From Acidovorax sp. Leaf78 (lineage in GTDB: Bacteria; Pseudomonadota; Gammaproteobacteria; Burkholderiales; Burkholderiaceae_C), in contig NZ_LMLZ01000020.1 in the NCBI RefSeq assembly GCF_001422735.1, positions 357,384-421,383 of the forward strand: DNA of 64,000 nt. Reading direction: 5' to 3'. Below, piece after piece: positions 9,440 through 17,152 of the stretch. Positions within the stretch are counted from its first letter, which is position 1. Each line of letters begins with the position of its first letter. A model generated the notes under the pieces. The model saw only the letters and a list, made by a program, of their open reading frames with translations, was not told the DNA's origin and did no database searches. The translations under genes were made by a program, and so were the position numbers.

Positions 9440-10498
9440 TTACTCAGCCTTGATGCCCCGCATGGCGATCACACCGCCCAGCAGGTTGGTGTCGGCCTTG
9501 ATGCGGTTGGCCAGGCCTTCGGGCGAGGTGCCCACCACCTGCCAGCCCTGCTGGAACAGCTTGCTGCGCACATCCGGGCTGCGGGCGATCTCGCTGATCA
9601 GCGCCGCCACCTTGGCCTGGATGGGCTTGGGCATGGTGGCCGGGGCTGCGAAGGCGTTCCAGATTTCCAGGTTGAAGTTCGTGATGCCCGCTTCCGCGAG
9701 GCTCGGTACATCCGGCACCAGCGGGCTGCGGCCCGCGGACGTGACGCCGATGGCGCGCAGCTTGCCGGCCTTGACCTGGGCCTGGGCCAGGGCGGGCGGC
9801 AGCAGCGCCATCTGCAACTGGCCGCCCAGCATGGCCGTGGCTACCTGGGGATAGCCGGGGTAGGGCACGTGCACGGGGTTGATGTTGCTGCGCGACTTGA
9901 GCAGTTCGGTGCCGATGTGGCCGACCGTGCCCACGCCCGGCGTGCCGTAGCTCCACTTGTCGCCACCATTGCGGGCGGCCACGAAGAATTCGCGCGCATC
10001 GGCCGTTGCCGACACGCCCGGCTGGCTCACAGGCGCGGTCAGCACCAGCGGCGAGGTACCGATCAGGCTCAACGGCGCCAGGTCCTTGATCGGGTCGTAG
10101 GGCACGGCCGGATTGAGCATCTTGGCGATGGTCATGTTGCCGTTGATCATCAGGCCGATGGTGTGGTCGTCACGCGCCTTGGCCACCGCATCGGCACCGA
10201 TGTTGCCACCCGCGCCCACCTTGTTCTCCACGATCACCGGCTGGCCCAGCGCTTTGGACAGGGGCTCGGCGATGGTGCGTGCCGTCAGGTCCGGGGAAGA
10301 GCCTGCGGGAAAGCCGACGATGATGCGCACCGGCTTGGTCGGCCAGGCCACGGATGCCGCAGCCGCAGCGGGAGCAGCCGCCGCCGCTGGTTTGGTGGCG
10401 GGCTTCTGGGCGGACTGCTGCGCTAGGGCCCAGGGTGACAGGGCGGCAAGCGCCAATGCCAGGGCGGCGCGGCGGGGAACAGGGCGTGACAAGAGCAT
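9440..10498 (-). CDS. Bug/TctC family tripartite tricarboxylate transporter substrate-binding protein
   Basis: Bug proteins bind small organic anions (carboxylates, amino acids) in the periplasm, often for TctAB-type transporters. The 352-residue protein has a signal peptide (RRAALALALAALSPWALAQ), an Ala/Pro spacer, and the family start WPTKPVRIIVGFPAGSSPDLTARTI, followed by VIVENKVGAGGNIGADAVAKA. No tctA or tctB gene lies nearby, so it is an orphan receptor, common in this family. The start is ambiguous: AAGGAG directly abuts the ATG at 10498, whereas a TTG two codons further (10492) would have a 6-nt spacer. An rpoH terminator hairpin lies just upstream. Confidence 0.88.
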   Translation of the reverse strand: MLLSRPVPRRAALALALAALSPWALAQQSAQKPATKPAAAAAPAAAAASVAWPTKPVRIIVGFPAGSSPDLTARTIAEPLSKALGQPVIVENKVGAGGNIGADAVAKARDDHTIGLMINGNMTIAKMLNPAVPYDPIKDLAPLSLIGTSPLVLTAPVSQPGVSATADAREFFVAARNGGDKWSYGTPGVGTVGHIGTELLKSRSNINPVHVPYPGYPQVATAMLGGQLQMALLPPALAQAQVKAGKLRAIGVTSAGRSPLVPDVPSLAEAGITNFNLEIWNAFAAPATMPKPIQAKVAALISEIARSPDVRSKLFQQGWQVVGTSPEGLANRIKADTNLLGGVIAMRGIKAE

Positions 10499-10534
10499 CT
10501 CCTTGGAATTATTCGTTCGGGAGGCTGGAATGGC

Positions 10535-10557
10535 AAAGGGCCCCGACGGGGCCCTTT
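10535..10557 (-). terminator. Intrinsic terminator downstream of rpoH
   Basis: AAAGGGCCCC, loop GAC, GGGGCCCTTT forms a 10-bp stem 75 bp past the rpoH stop and upstream of the Bug gene. It should separate the two minus-strand transcripts. Confidence 0.75.
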
Positions 10558-10631
10558 GGTGTGTATACCAGCCGCGAAGCAGCGATGTTAACGCGCTACT
10601 TCGTGCTGCCGCTGGCAAACCGTGCGCATGC

Positions 10632-11573
10632 TTATGCGTATTCCGCCAGCGCCTTCTTCATCTTCTTCATCGCAGCCACTTCGATCTGGCGGATGCGCTC
10701 AGCGCTGACTCCATAGACAGCAGCCAGTTCGTGCAGCGTCATGCCGCCCGAGCCGTCGTCGTTGACCTTGAGCCAGCGCTCTTCCACGATACGGCGGCTG
10801 CGGTCGTCCAGGCTTTCCAAGGCCGTGGCGATCCCATCGGTGGCCAGCGCGTCACGCTGGCGCGACTCGATCATGGCGGTGGGCTCATGCGAAGCGTCGG
10901 CCAGGTAGGCGATGGGGCCGAACGCCTGTTCGCCGTCATCCGATGGAGCGGGGTCCAGCAACACGTCGCCGCCCGACATCCGGGTTTCCATCTCGATCAC
11001 TTCTTCGCGCTTCACATTGAGCTGCGCGGCCACCGCGTTGATCTCGCTGTCCGACAGGGTGTCACGGTGCGTCGCAGCGTCGGCGGCTGCAGCGTCGGCC
11101 TTGAAACCCTGCTTCATGGACCGCAGGTTGAAGAATAGCTTGCGCTGGGCTTTGGTGGTGGCCACCTTCACCATGCGCCAGTTCTTCAGGATGTATTCGT
11201 GGATCTCGGCCTTGATCCAGTGCATGGCGTAGCTCACCAGGCGCACGCCCTGTTCGGGGTCGAAACGCTTGACGGCCTTCATCAGGCCCACGTTGCCTTC
11301 CTGGATCAGGTCGCCGTGGGGCAGGCCATAGCCCAGGTACTGGCGAGCGATCGACACCACCAGGCGCAGGTGCGACATCACCAGGCGTCCGGCGGCATCC
11401 ACGTCATTGTTGTCACGCAGTTGGCGGGCGTAGGTTTGCTCTTCCTCGGGGGTGAGCAGGGGCAAGCGGTTGACGGCCGAAATATAGGCGTCCAAATTGC
11501 CCAATGGGGGCACCAGCGCCCAGGGGTTGGAAGGCGCCAAAGTCGTCGTCGCGGTTCCATACTGAATGTTCAT
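10632..11573 (-). CDS. rpoH: RNA polymerase heat-shock sigma factor RpoH (sigma-32)
   Basis: RpoH directs transcription of heat-shock genes. The 313-residue protein has region 2 (YLGYGLPHGDLIQEGNVGLMKA, then VKRFDPEQGVRLVSYAMHWI), the diagnostic RpoH box QRKLFFNLR near residue 143, and region 4 with a helix-turn-helix (LHELAAVYGVSAERIRQIE). The start has AAAGGA upstream. A perfect CIRCE operator lies 32 bp before the start codon, over a possible -10/-35, so repression by HrcA is likely in addition to the post-transcriptional control usual for rpoH. Confidence 0.97.
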   Translation of the reverse strand: MNIQYGTATTTLAPSNPWALVPPLGNLDAYISAVNRLPLLTPEEEQTYARQLRDNNDVDAAGRLVMSHLRLVVSIARQYLGYGLPHGDLIQEGNVGLMKAVKRFDPEQGVRLVSYAMHWIKAEIHEYILKNWRMVKVATTKAQRKLFFNLRSMKQGFKADAAAADAATHRDTLSDSEINAVAAQLNVKREEVIEMETRMSGGDVLLDPAPSDDGEQAFGPIAYLADASHEPTAMIESRQRDALATDGIATALESLDDRSRRIVEERWLKVNDDGSGGMTLHELAAVYGVSAERIRQIEVAAMKKMKKALAEYA

Positions 11574-11604
11574 TCCAGGAATCCTTTCCTCTAAGCCGTG
11601 AATA

Positions 11605-11631
11605 TTAGCACTCGTTCAGATCGAGTGCTAA
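11605..11631. promoter_or_regulatory. CIRCE operator (HrcA binding site) upstream of rpoH
   Basis: The sequence is TTAGCACTC, 9 bp (GTTCAGATC), GAGTGCTAA: an exact match to the CIRCE consensus with the canonical 9-bp spacer. On the rpoH strand it overlaps a TAATAT -10-like hexamer (11602-11607) and a TTAGCA -35-like hexamer 18 bp away, so bound HrcA would block RNA polymerase. hrcA itself is not in this window. Confidence 0.92.
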
Positions 11632-12064
11632 ACCACAAGTTCCCTCTGGTTGTTCGTCCATGGTGCCATGGCCCGCATGACGTCGGGAGTAGGGCGGCAT
11701 GCGTCGCGAGTGTCGGCCAATTCGCACGCAGGCCATTGATTCATATAGGATTAATGTGAGCTTTGATCCCATCTAATGACTGCAAGTGACCTCCAATAGG
11801 CGCGGTCATTGCTGCAAATGATGCAGCTAACCGCCCGCATTTTTGGTGATTCTTGCGTCGGCTATCTGCAATTCAGCGTGGGAAACGATTGTTGCCATTT
11901 ACAGAACAGTCAGTTCGCGACCGGACGGTTTTTCTTTGAACACCACCGGCGTACAGTTCAAACCATCGATGAGCCGAACCCGCAAGGCGACTCACCGAGC
12001 CCGGTTCAAGAATTGTTTTGTCCCGGCTTTATTGAGACGCTTTTTAACTTCAAGGACTTTCATC
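11632..12064. other. Intergenic region between rpoH and the DUF4148 pair
   Basis: These 433 bp are less GC-rich than the neighbours and contain no convincing coding frame. They hold the distal rpoH control region on one side and the leader of the first DUF4148 gene on the other. I find no clear tRNA, hairpin terminator or repeat here; promoter hexamers cannot be called with confidence. Confidence 0.6.
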
Positions 12065-12352
12065 ATGAACAACACCGCACGCTTCCTCTCCATCGCCGCC
12101 GTTGCCGCTTTCGCTTCCTTCGGTGCACAAGCCGACGAAGCCGACGCTTCGCAATACGTGTCCAAGTTCGAAACCAACCGCACCCGCGCCGAAGTGGCTG
12201 CAGAAGCTGCCACCGTCGCCCAGAACCGCAGCATCGAGCCAGCAGGTTCGCGCGTCGTGACCTCCAAGTCCACCGCTGATCGCGCTGCCGTGCGTGCCCA
12301 GGCTGCCGACGCTGTGCGCACCGGCCAGATCCCTTCGGGTGAGCAGGGTTGA
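12065..12352 (+). CDS. DUF4148 family secreted protein (copy 1)
   Basis: This 95-residue exported protein has a signal peptide (MNNTARFLSIAAVAAFASFGAQA, cleavage before DEADAS). The short mature chain holds the DUF4148 core TRAEVAAEAATVAQ and ends TGQIPSGEQG. DUF4148 proteins are abundant in Burkholderiales and have no established function. A near-identical paralogue follows 93 bp downstream, sharing the signal peptide, the EADASQ start and most of the core. The start is set by the signal peptide; the longer open frame upstream has no coding character. Confidence 0.85.
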   Translation: MNNTARFLSIAAVAAFASFGAQADEADASQYVSKFETNRTRAEVAAEAATVAQNRSIEPAGSRVVTSKSTADRAAVRAQAADAVRTGQIPSGEQG

Positions 12353-12445
12353 TCTGAATCCAATCGATTCAGCGTCCCGTATCACTGAGTACCTAGGTAC
12401 TTTCGATCCTCATCTTTATTCACCCGATTGCACAGGAGTTCCATC

Positions 12446-12739
12446 ATGAACAAGACCGCACGTTTCCTCTCCATCGCCGCTGTGTCCGCTTTCGCTGCCT
12501 TTGGCGCCCACGCTGACGAAGCCGATGCTTCGCAGTTCGCTGCCAAGTTCGACACCAACCGCACCCGTGCCGAAGTGGCTGCAGAAGCCACCAGCGTGGC
12601 CCAGACCCGCAGCATCGAACCCGCAGGCTCCCGCGTGGTGACTTACAAGTCCACCGCTGATCGCGCTGCCGTGCAGGCCCAGGCTGCCCAGGCTCTGCGC
12701 GCAGGCCAGATCTCGTCGGGCGAAATCAGCGCGATGTAA
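12446..12739 (+). CDS. DUF4148 family secreted protein (copy 2)
   Basis: This 97-residue paralogue of the preceding gene has the signal peptide MNKTARFLSIAAVSAFAAFGAHA, a mature start DEADASQFAAKFDTNRT, and an end QISSGEISAM. A CACAGGAG ribosome-binding site precedes the ATG. Conservation is strongest in the signal peptide and the first 60 residues, consistent with recent tandem duplication. An intrinsic terminator follows, so the pair may form one transcript or have separate promoters in the 93-bp gap. Function unknown. Confidence 0.85.
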   Translation: MNKTARFLSIAAVSAFAAFGAHADEADASQFAAKFDTNRTRAEVAAEATSVAQTRSIEPAGSRVVTYKSTADRAAVQAQAAQALRAGQISSGEISAM

Positions 12740-12766
12740 TGGCTGGGCTCTGGCCCCGCTGACAAG

Positions 12767-12790
12767 AAAGGCGCCTCGGGCGCTTTTTTT
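12767..12790. terminator. Terminator after the DUF4148 pair
   Basis: AAAGGCGCC, loop TCG, GGCGCTTTTTTT: a short GC stem followed by a 7-T run. It lies between the DUF4148 genes and the convergent GGDEF/EAL gene. Confidence 0.8.
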
Positions 12791-12851
12791 GTGGCTATGC
12801 GCACTGTGCGCCGCCGGGCGCTGGCCGGGGGCAAAGCTTGCGAGGTGCAAA

Positions 12852-15509
12852 TCAGCCAGGCAACGATGATTCGCGCGCCTGCCGCTCGAACACATCGAGC
12901 GCCAGCGGCCTCCCGAACAAGTAGCCCTGAAAAGACCTGCAGCCGTGCGCCAGCAGAAACTCATGGTGCGCCGTGGTCTCCACCCCTTCGGCGATCACGT
13001 CCAGCCCCAGGCTGTCCGCCAGCGCAATGATCGAACGCGCAATCGCTGCGTCGTTGGGCTCCTGCAGTACCCCGCGCACAAAGCCCTGGTCGATCTTGAT
13101 CTGGTCCAGTGGCAGGCGCTTGAGGTAGCTCAGCGACGAATAGCCCGTGCCGAAATCGTCCAGCGAAAAGCCCACGCCGTGGGCTTTCAGGGCGCGCATG
13201 GTGGCGATCACGCTGTCCACGTTGTCCAGCAGCAGGCTCTCGGTCAGCTCGAGCTTGATGCGCGTGGGGTCCGCCCCCGTGTCCTGCAGCAGCTGCAGCA
13301 CCTGGGCCACAAAGTCGTCCTGCAAGAACTGCCGCGCGCTCACGTTGATGGCCAGCGCCAGCCGGGCCAGGGCAGGGTCCTCGCGCCAGAGCGCCTGCTG
13401 GCGCAGTGCGGTCTGCATCACCCAATGGCCCAGCGGCACGATCTGGCCGGACTCCTCGGCCTGCGCAATGAACTCCGCTGGCGGCACCATGCCGCGCACC
13501 GGGTGCATCCAGCGCACCAGGGCTTCGGCGCCGATGACGTGCCCGCGGCTGTCCACCTGCGGCTGGTACAGCAGCACAAACTGCGATTGCCGCAGGCCCG
13601 CATGCAGTTCGGCTTCCAGCTGGGCGCGGCGGTTCACCGCCTGCTGCATGTCGGGGTCGAAAAACCGCAGGGTGTTGCGCCCGGCGTCCTTGGCGCGGTA
13701 CATCGCCATGTCTGCCTGTTTGAGCACTTCGTCCACCGAGTCCTGGTGGCCCCGCAGCAGCGTGATCCCGATGCTGGCCGAAAAATGGTGCTCGTGGCCT
13801 GCCAGGACCGAGGGTTGGCGCAACTGGGCCAGGATCAGCTCGCCCAGCGTGCGGGCTTGCGCGGCGGCTTCGGCCGCATCGCTGCTCAGGGCCTGCAGCA
13901 CCACCACGAACTCGTCGCCGCCCAGGCGCGCCACGGTGTCCTGTTCGCGCACGCAGCGGCGCAGCTGCTCGGACACTTCCCTGAGCAGCAGGTCGCCCAC
14001 CTCGTGCCCGCGGGTGTCGTTCAGTGTCTTGAAGTTATCCAGGTCCACAAAAAGCACCGCCGTGGTCAGGCCCGAACGCGCGCCGCTGGCCAGCACCTGC
14101 TGCAGACGGTCCACCAGCAGGCGCCGGTTGGGCAACTGGGTCAATGCGTCGTAGAACGCCAGGTACCGCGCCTCGTCTTCGGCCGCCTTGCGCCCCGAGA
14201 TGTCGATGTCGATGCAGAACATCTCGGCCGGCTGCCCCGGCACCTGGATGTAGGCGTGGCTGGAAAACACGTGCACGGGCGTGCCGTCTTTGCGCCGCAA
14301 TTGCAGCTCGCCCGCGGGGATGGCCTCGCCGGTGGCGAACATCTGTTGCACGTTGCCGCGCACCACCTCGCGCATCGGCGGCGGGATGATCAGGTCCAGC
14401 AGGTTGCTGCCCAGCGCCTCTTCGGCCGTGTAGCCATACAGGTGCTCGGAAGCCTTGTTCCAGTAGCTCGTGGTGCCGTCCGCCAGGTAGCCCTGCACCG
14501 AGATGGATGGGATGTTGCGCAGCAGCGAACGAAAGCGCAGCTCCGACTCGCGCAGCGCGCTTTCGGCCTGCTTGCGGTGGGTGATGTCGCGCGCAAGAAA
14601 GGCCACGGCCGCCAGCCCACCCACCTTCACGCCCAGTGGCTGCGTCCGGCCTTCGAAATGCCGCAGCCCCGACTGCGTCTGCATCTCGTACTCCATGCTG
14701 TGGGTCTGGCCCGATTGCAGCGTGTCGGTCACCAGCCGCAGAAAGCGGTCTGCCTGCGCGGCAGGCAGCACGTCGTGCAGGCGTTTGCCGATCAGCTGTG
14801 CAGGGCTGGCCGCGAGCGATGCATCGTCGGACGACAGCACTTCCACATAGCGCCCCTGCGCATCGAGCACCAGCAGCACATCCGGGATCGCATGCGCAAT
14901 GGCACGCAGCCGGGCGGCGCTGCCGGCCAGGGCAAGCTCGGTGGCCAAGCGCTGCTCCACGTCGCGCAGCAGCAGGCCCAGCGCCACTGTGGCAGGAGTA
15001 AAGGTCAGCAAAAAGGGCAGAGCCAGCGTCTCGTTCACCCGCGCCACCGCGGCGGGCGGCAGCCACTGGAACACGCCGAGCAGCGCCACATGCACCAGCA
15101 GCCCGAACAGGGCCAGCGGAAGCAGGTTCACGCTCAGGCGCCCGCGCGTGCGCGCTTCGCGGTAAAGCAGCCCCAGCACCGTGCACAGCGCGATGCTGGC
15201 CAGGCCGACCTCGGTACCGCCACCGCCCAGCCACAGCCGGCCCGCAGCAGCCATGGCGGCGGCAATGCAGGCCACCAGGGGGCCGCCGAACAGGCCCGCC
15301 ATGCTGAGCACCACCGAGCGTGCGTCGAAGATCACCCCTGGCATCAACACCACCGGAGTCAGCATGCCGACCACGCAGATGCCGCCAAACAAGACCCCGG
15401 AGACGGCCTGTCCGGTCAACGGATGATGGCGCCACAGCCGGATGCTAGTGCTGTGCAGAAAACACAGAGCCAGCAGCAGGGCGAGACCTTTGACCAGCTC
15501 AATGAACAT
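12852..15509 (-). CDS. Membrane PAS-GGDEF-EAL c-di-GMP signalling protein
   Basis: This 885-residue protein carries both cyclase and phosphodiesterase domains for cyclic di-GMP. The N-terminal ~190 residues form a multi-helix sensor resembling 5TMR-LYT (LFGGPLVACIAAAMAAAGRLWLGG). Two PAS domains follow (about 205-320 and 330-445), then GGDEF (ARLGGDEFVVV near 530) and EAL (GAEALVRWMHP near 660). The GGDEF motif is intact with an RxxD inhibitory site (REQD) five residues before it. The EAL domain keeps EALVRW, the NVSARQF block and DDFGTGYSSLSYLK, so both activities are plausible; which dominates cannot be told from sequence. It stands alone, separated from ftsY by a terminator hairpin. Confidence 0.93.
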   Translation of the reverse strand: MFIELVKGLALLLALCFLHSTSIRLWRHHPLTGQAVSGVLFGGICVVGMLTPVVLMPGVIFDARSVVLSMAGLFGGPLVACIAAAMAAAGRLWLGGGGTEVGLASIALCTVLGLLYREARTRGRLSVNLLPLALFGLLVHVALLGVFQWLPPAAVARVNETLALPFLLTFTPATVALGLLLRDVEQRLATELALAGSAARLRAIAHAIPDVLLVLDAQGRYVEVLSSDDASLAASPAQLIGKRLHDVLPAAQADRFLRLVTDTLQSGQTHSMEYEMQTQSGLRHFEGRTQPLGVKVGGLAAVAFLARDITHRKQAESALRESELRFRSLLRNIPSISVQGYLADGTTSYWNKASEHLYGYTAEEALGSNLLDLIIPPPMREVVRGNVQQMFATGEAIPAGELQLRRKDGTPVHVFSSHAYIQVPGQPAEMFCIDIDISGRKAAEDEARYLAFYDALTQLPNRRLLVDRLQQVLASGARSGLTTAVLFVDLDNFKTLNDTRGHEVGDLLLREVSEQLRRCVREQDTVARLGGDEFVVVLQALSSDAAEAAAQARTLGELILAQLRQPSVLAGHEHHFSASIGITLLRGHQDSVDEVLKQADMAMYRAKDAGRNTLRFFDPDMQQAVNRRAQLEAELHAGLRQSQFVLLYQPQVDSRGHVIGAEALVRWMHPVRGMVPPAEFIAQAEESGQIVPLGHWVMQTALRQQALWREDPALARLALAINVSARQFLQDDFVAQVLQLLQDTGADPTRIKLELTESLLLDNVDSVIATMRALKAHGVGFSLDDFGTGYSSLSYLKRLPLDQIKIDQGFVRGVLQEPNDAAIARSIIALADSLGLDVIAEGVETTAHHEFLLAHGCRSFQGYLFGRPLALDVFERQARESSLPG

Positions 15510-15583
15510 GGGCCTTCCACACGTTTTCTTCTGGACGGAAAAGGTCCATCATGGGGGAATAACCGTGATCCGTAAACGTGAAA

Positions 15584-15604
15584 ATGGCCCCGGCAAGGGG
15601 CCAT
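15584..15604 (-). terminator. Terminator downstream of ftsY
   Basis: ATGGCCCC, loop, GGGGCCAT, followed on the minus strand by TTTTC. It lies 25 bp past the ftsY stop and upstream of the GGDEF/EAL gene. Confidence 0.65.
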
Positions 15605-15628
15605 GGCGCGCCGTGGAGGCTGCCGGAT

Positions 15629-17125
15629 TCAGCTCAGCAGTGCCTGGGCGAATTCGCGTGCGTTGAAGGTTTCCAGGTCTTCCAGCTTCTCGCCCACGCC
15701 GATGAAGTACACCGGGATCGGGCGCTCCTGCGCAATGGCGGCCAGCACGCCGCCCTTGGCCGTGCCGTCGAGCTTGGTCACGATCAGGCCGGTGAGCTGC
15801 AGTGCATCATCAAAAGACCGCACCTGGGCCAGCGCGTTCTGGCCGGTGTTGCCGTCGATGACCAGCAGCACCTCGTGCGGTGCCGTGGCATCGGCCTTGG
15901 TCACCACGCGGCGGATCTTTTTCAGCTCTTCCATCAGGTGCAGCTGCGTGGGCAGGCGGCCGGCGGTGTCCACCAGCACCACGTCCTTGCCGCGTGCCTT
16001 GCCGGCCGTCACGGCATCGAAGCTCACGGCGGCCGGGTCGCCCCCTTCCTGGCTCACGATCTCCACCGTGTTGCGGTCGGCCCAGACACCGAGCTGCTCG
16101 CGCGCCGCGGCGCGGAAGGTGTCGGCCGCGGCCAGCAGCACGGCGGCGCCTTCGTCGGCCAGGTGCTTGGTGAGCTTGCCGATGGACGTGGTCTTGCCCG
16201 CGCCATTGACGCCCGCCACCATGATCACGGTGGGCGTGAACTCGCCGATGACCAGCGGCTTTTCCAGCGGGCGCAGCAGGTCGGCCAAAGCGTCAGCCAG
16301 CAGGCCCTTGACCGCTGCAGGGTCGGTGGCCTTGGCATCCTTCACCCGGCGCTTGAGGTCCTGCAGCAGGTGCGTGGTGGCCTTGACGCCCGTGTCGGCC
16401 ATGAGCAGGGCTTCTTCCAGTTCTTCGTACAGCGCATCGTCGATCTGAGTGCCGGTGAAGACCGTGGTGATGCTGGTGCCGGTCTTGCGCAGGCCGGACT
16501 TGAGGCGGTCGAGCCAGCCCGTGCGTTCGGCAGGGGCGGCGGCGATGGCTGCAGCGGGGGCTGGTGCTGACACCGGCACTGGCACTGGTGTGGGCGCCAT
16601 GAACGGCGCGAGCGGAGCCCGAGCCGGAGCCGGAGATGGTGCGACGGCCGGGGTGGACGGCGCGGGCGCAGGGACGCGAGCGGCGGGCGCCAGAGCGGGC
16701 GCTGCGGCAGGCGGCGTCACCGCAGGGGGCGCAAGCACAGGTGCCGCTGCAGGTACCGCCACGGGCGCAAACACCGGCGTGGACACCGGCGCAGGTGCCG
16801 GTGTAGGTACCGGGGCGGCTACCGGCGTTGAGGGTGGCGGCTCCGCCGTCTTGTTGCCAAAAGGATTGCGCAGCCAGCCGAAGGCCGAGGGGGCTGGCGC
16901 TGCGACTGGCGCAACGGGTTGCACGGCCCCGGAAGCCGCTGGGGCAGGCGCGGCAGGCCAGGGCGGCACAGGCGCCGCAGTCGGGGCGGGGGCCGCCGAT
17001 GGAGGGGTTAAAGGGGCTGGGGGCGTGGTCGGCGCGGCTGTGACCGGAGGGGCGGCCGCAGGTGCGGCGGCTTCCGGGGCCGGGGTGGACTCGGGGGAGG
17101 GCTTTTTCTTGAAAAAACTGAACAT
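15629..17125 (-). CDS. ftsY: Signal recognition particle receptor FtsY
   Basis: FtsY is the SRP receptor GTPase that docks nascent membrane proteins at the inner membrane. The 498-residue chain starts MFSFFKKKPSPES and has an unusually long proline/alanine-rich segment (about residues 10-185). A basic amphipathic patch, GWLDRLKSGLRKT, precedes the NG domain. The GTPase motifs are intact: GVNGAGKTTSIGKL near 303, DTAGRLPTQ near 385, TKLDGTAKGG near the end. The usual acidic A domain is replaced by the Pro/Ala linker. An ATG at 17149 would add eight residues. It is divergent from the M16 gene with 27 bp between start codons, and loss of ftsY is normally lethal, so this intergenic space must hold its promoter. 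Confidence 0.93.
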   Translation of the reverse strand: MFSFFKKKPSPESTPAPEAAAPAAAPPVTAAPTTPPAPLTPPSAAPAPTAAPVPPWPAAPAPAASGAVQPVAPVAAPAPSAFGWLRNPFGNKTAEPPPSTPVAAPVPTPAPAPVSTPVFAPVAVPAAAPVLAPPAVTPPAAAPALAPAARVPAPAPSTPAVAPSPAPARAPLAPFMAPTPVPVPVSAPAPAAAIAAAPAERTGWLDRLKSGLRKTGTSITTVFTGTQIDDALYEELEEALLMADTGVKATTHLLQDLKRRVKDAKATDPAAVKGLLADALADLLRPLEKPLVIGEFTPTVIMVAGVNGAGKTTSIGKLTKHLADEGAAVLLAAADTFRAAAREQLGVWADRNTVEIVSQEGGDPAAVSFDAVTAGKARGKDVVLVDTAGRLPTQLHLMEELKKIRRVVTKADATAPHEVLLVIDGNTGQNALAQVRSFDDALQLTGLIVTKLDGTAKGGVLAAIAQERPIPVYFIGVGEKLEDLETFNAREFAQALLS

Positions 17126-17152
17126 TGGCGGGTTCTTAGAATCAGCCATTCT

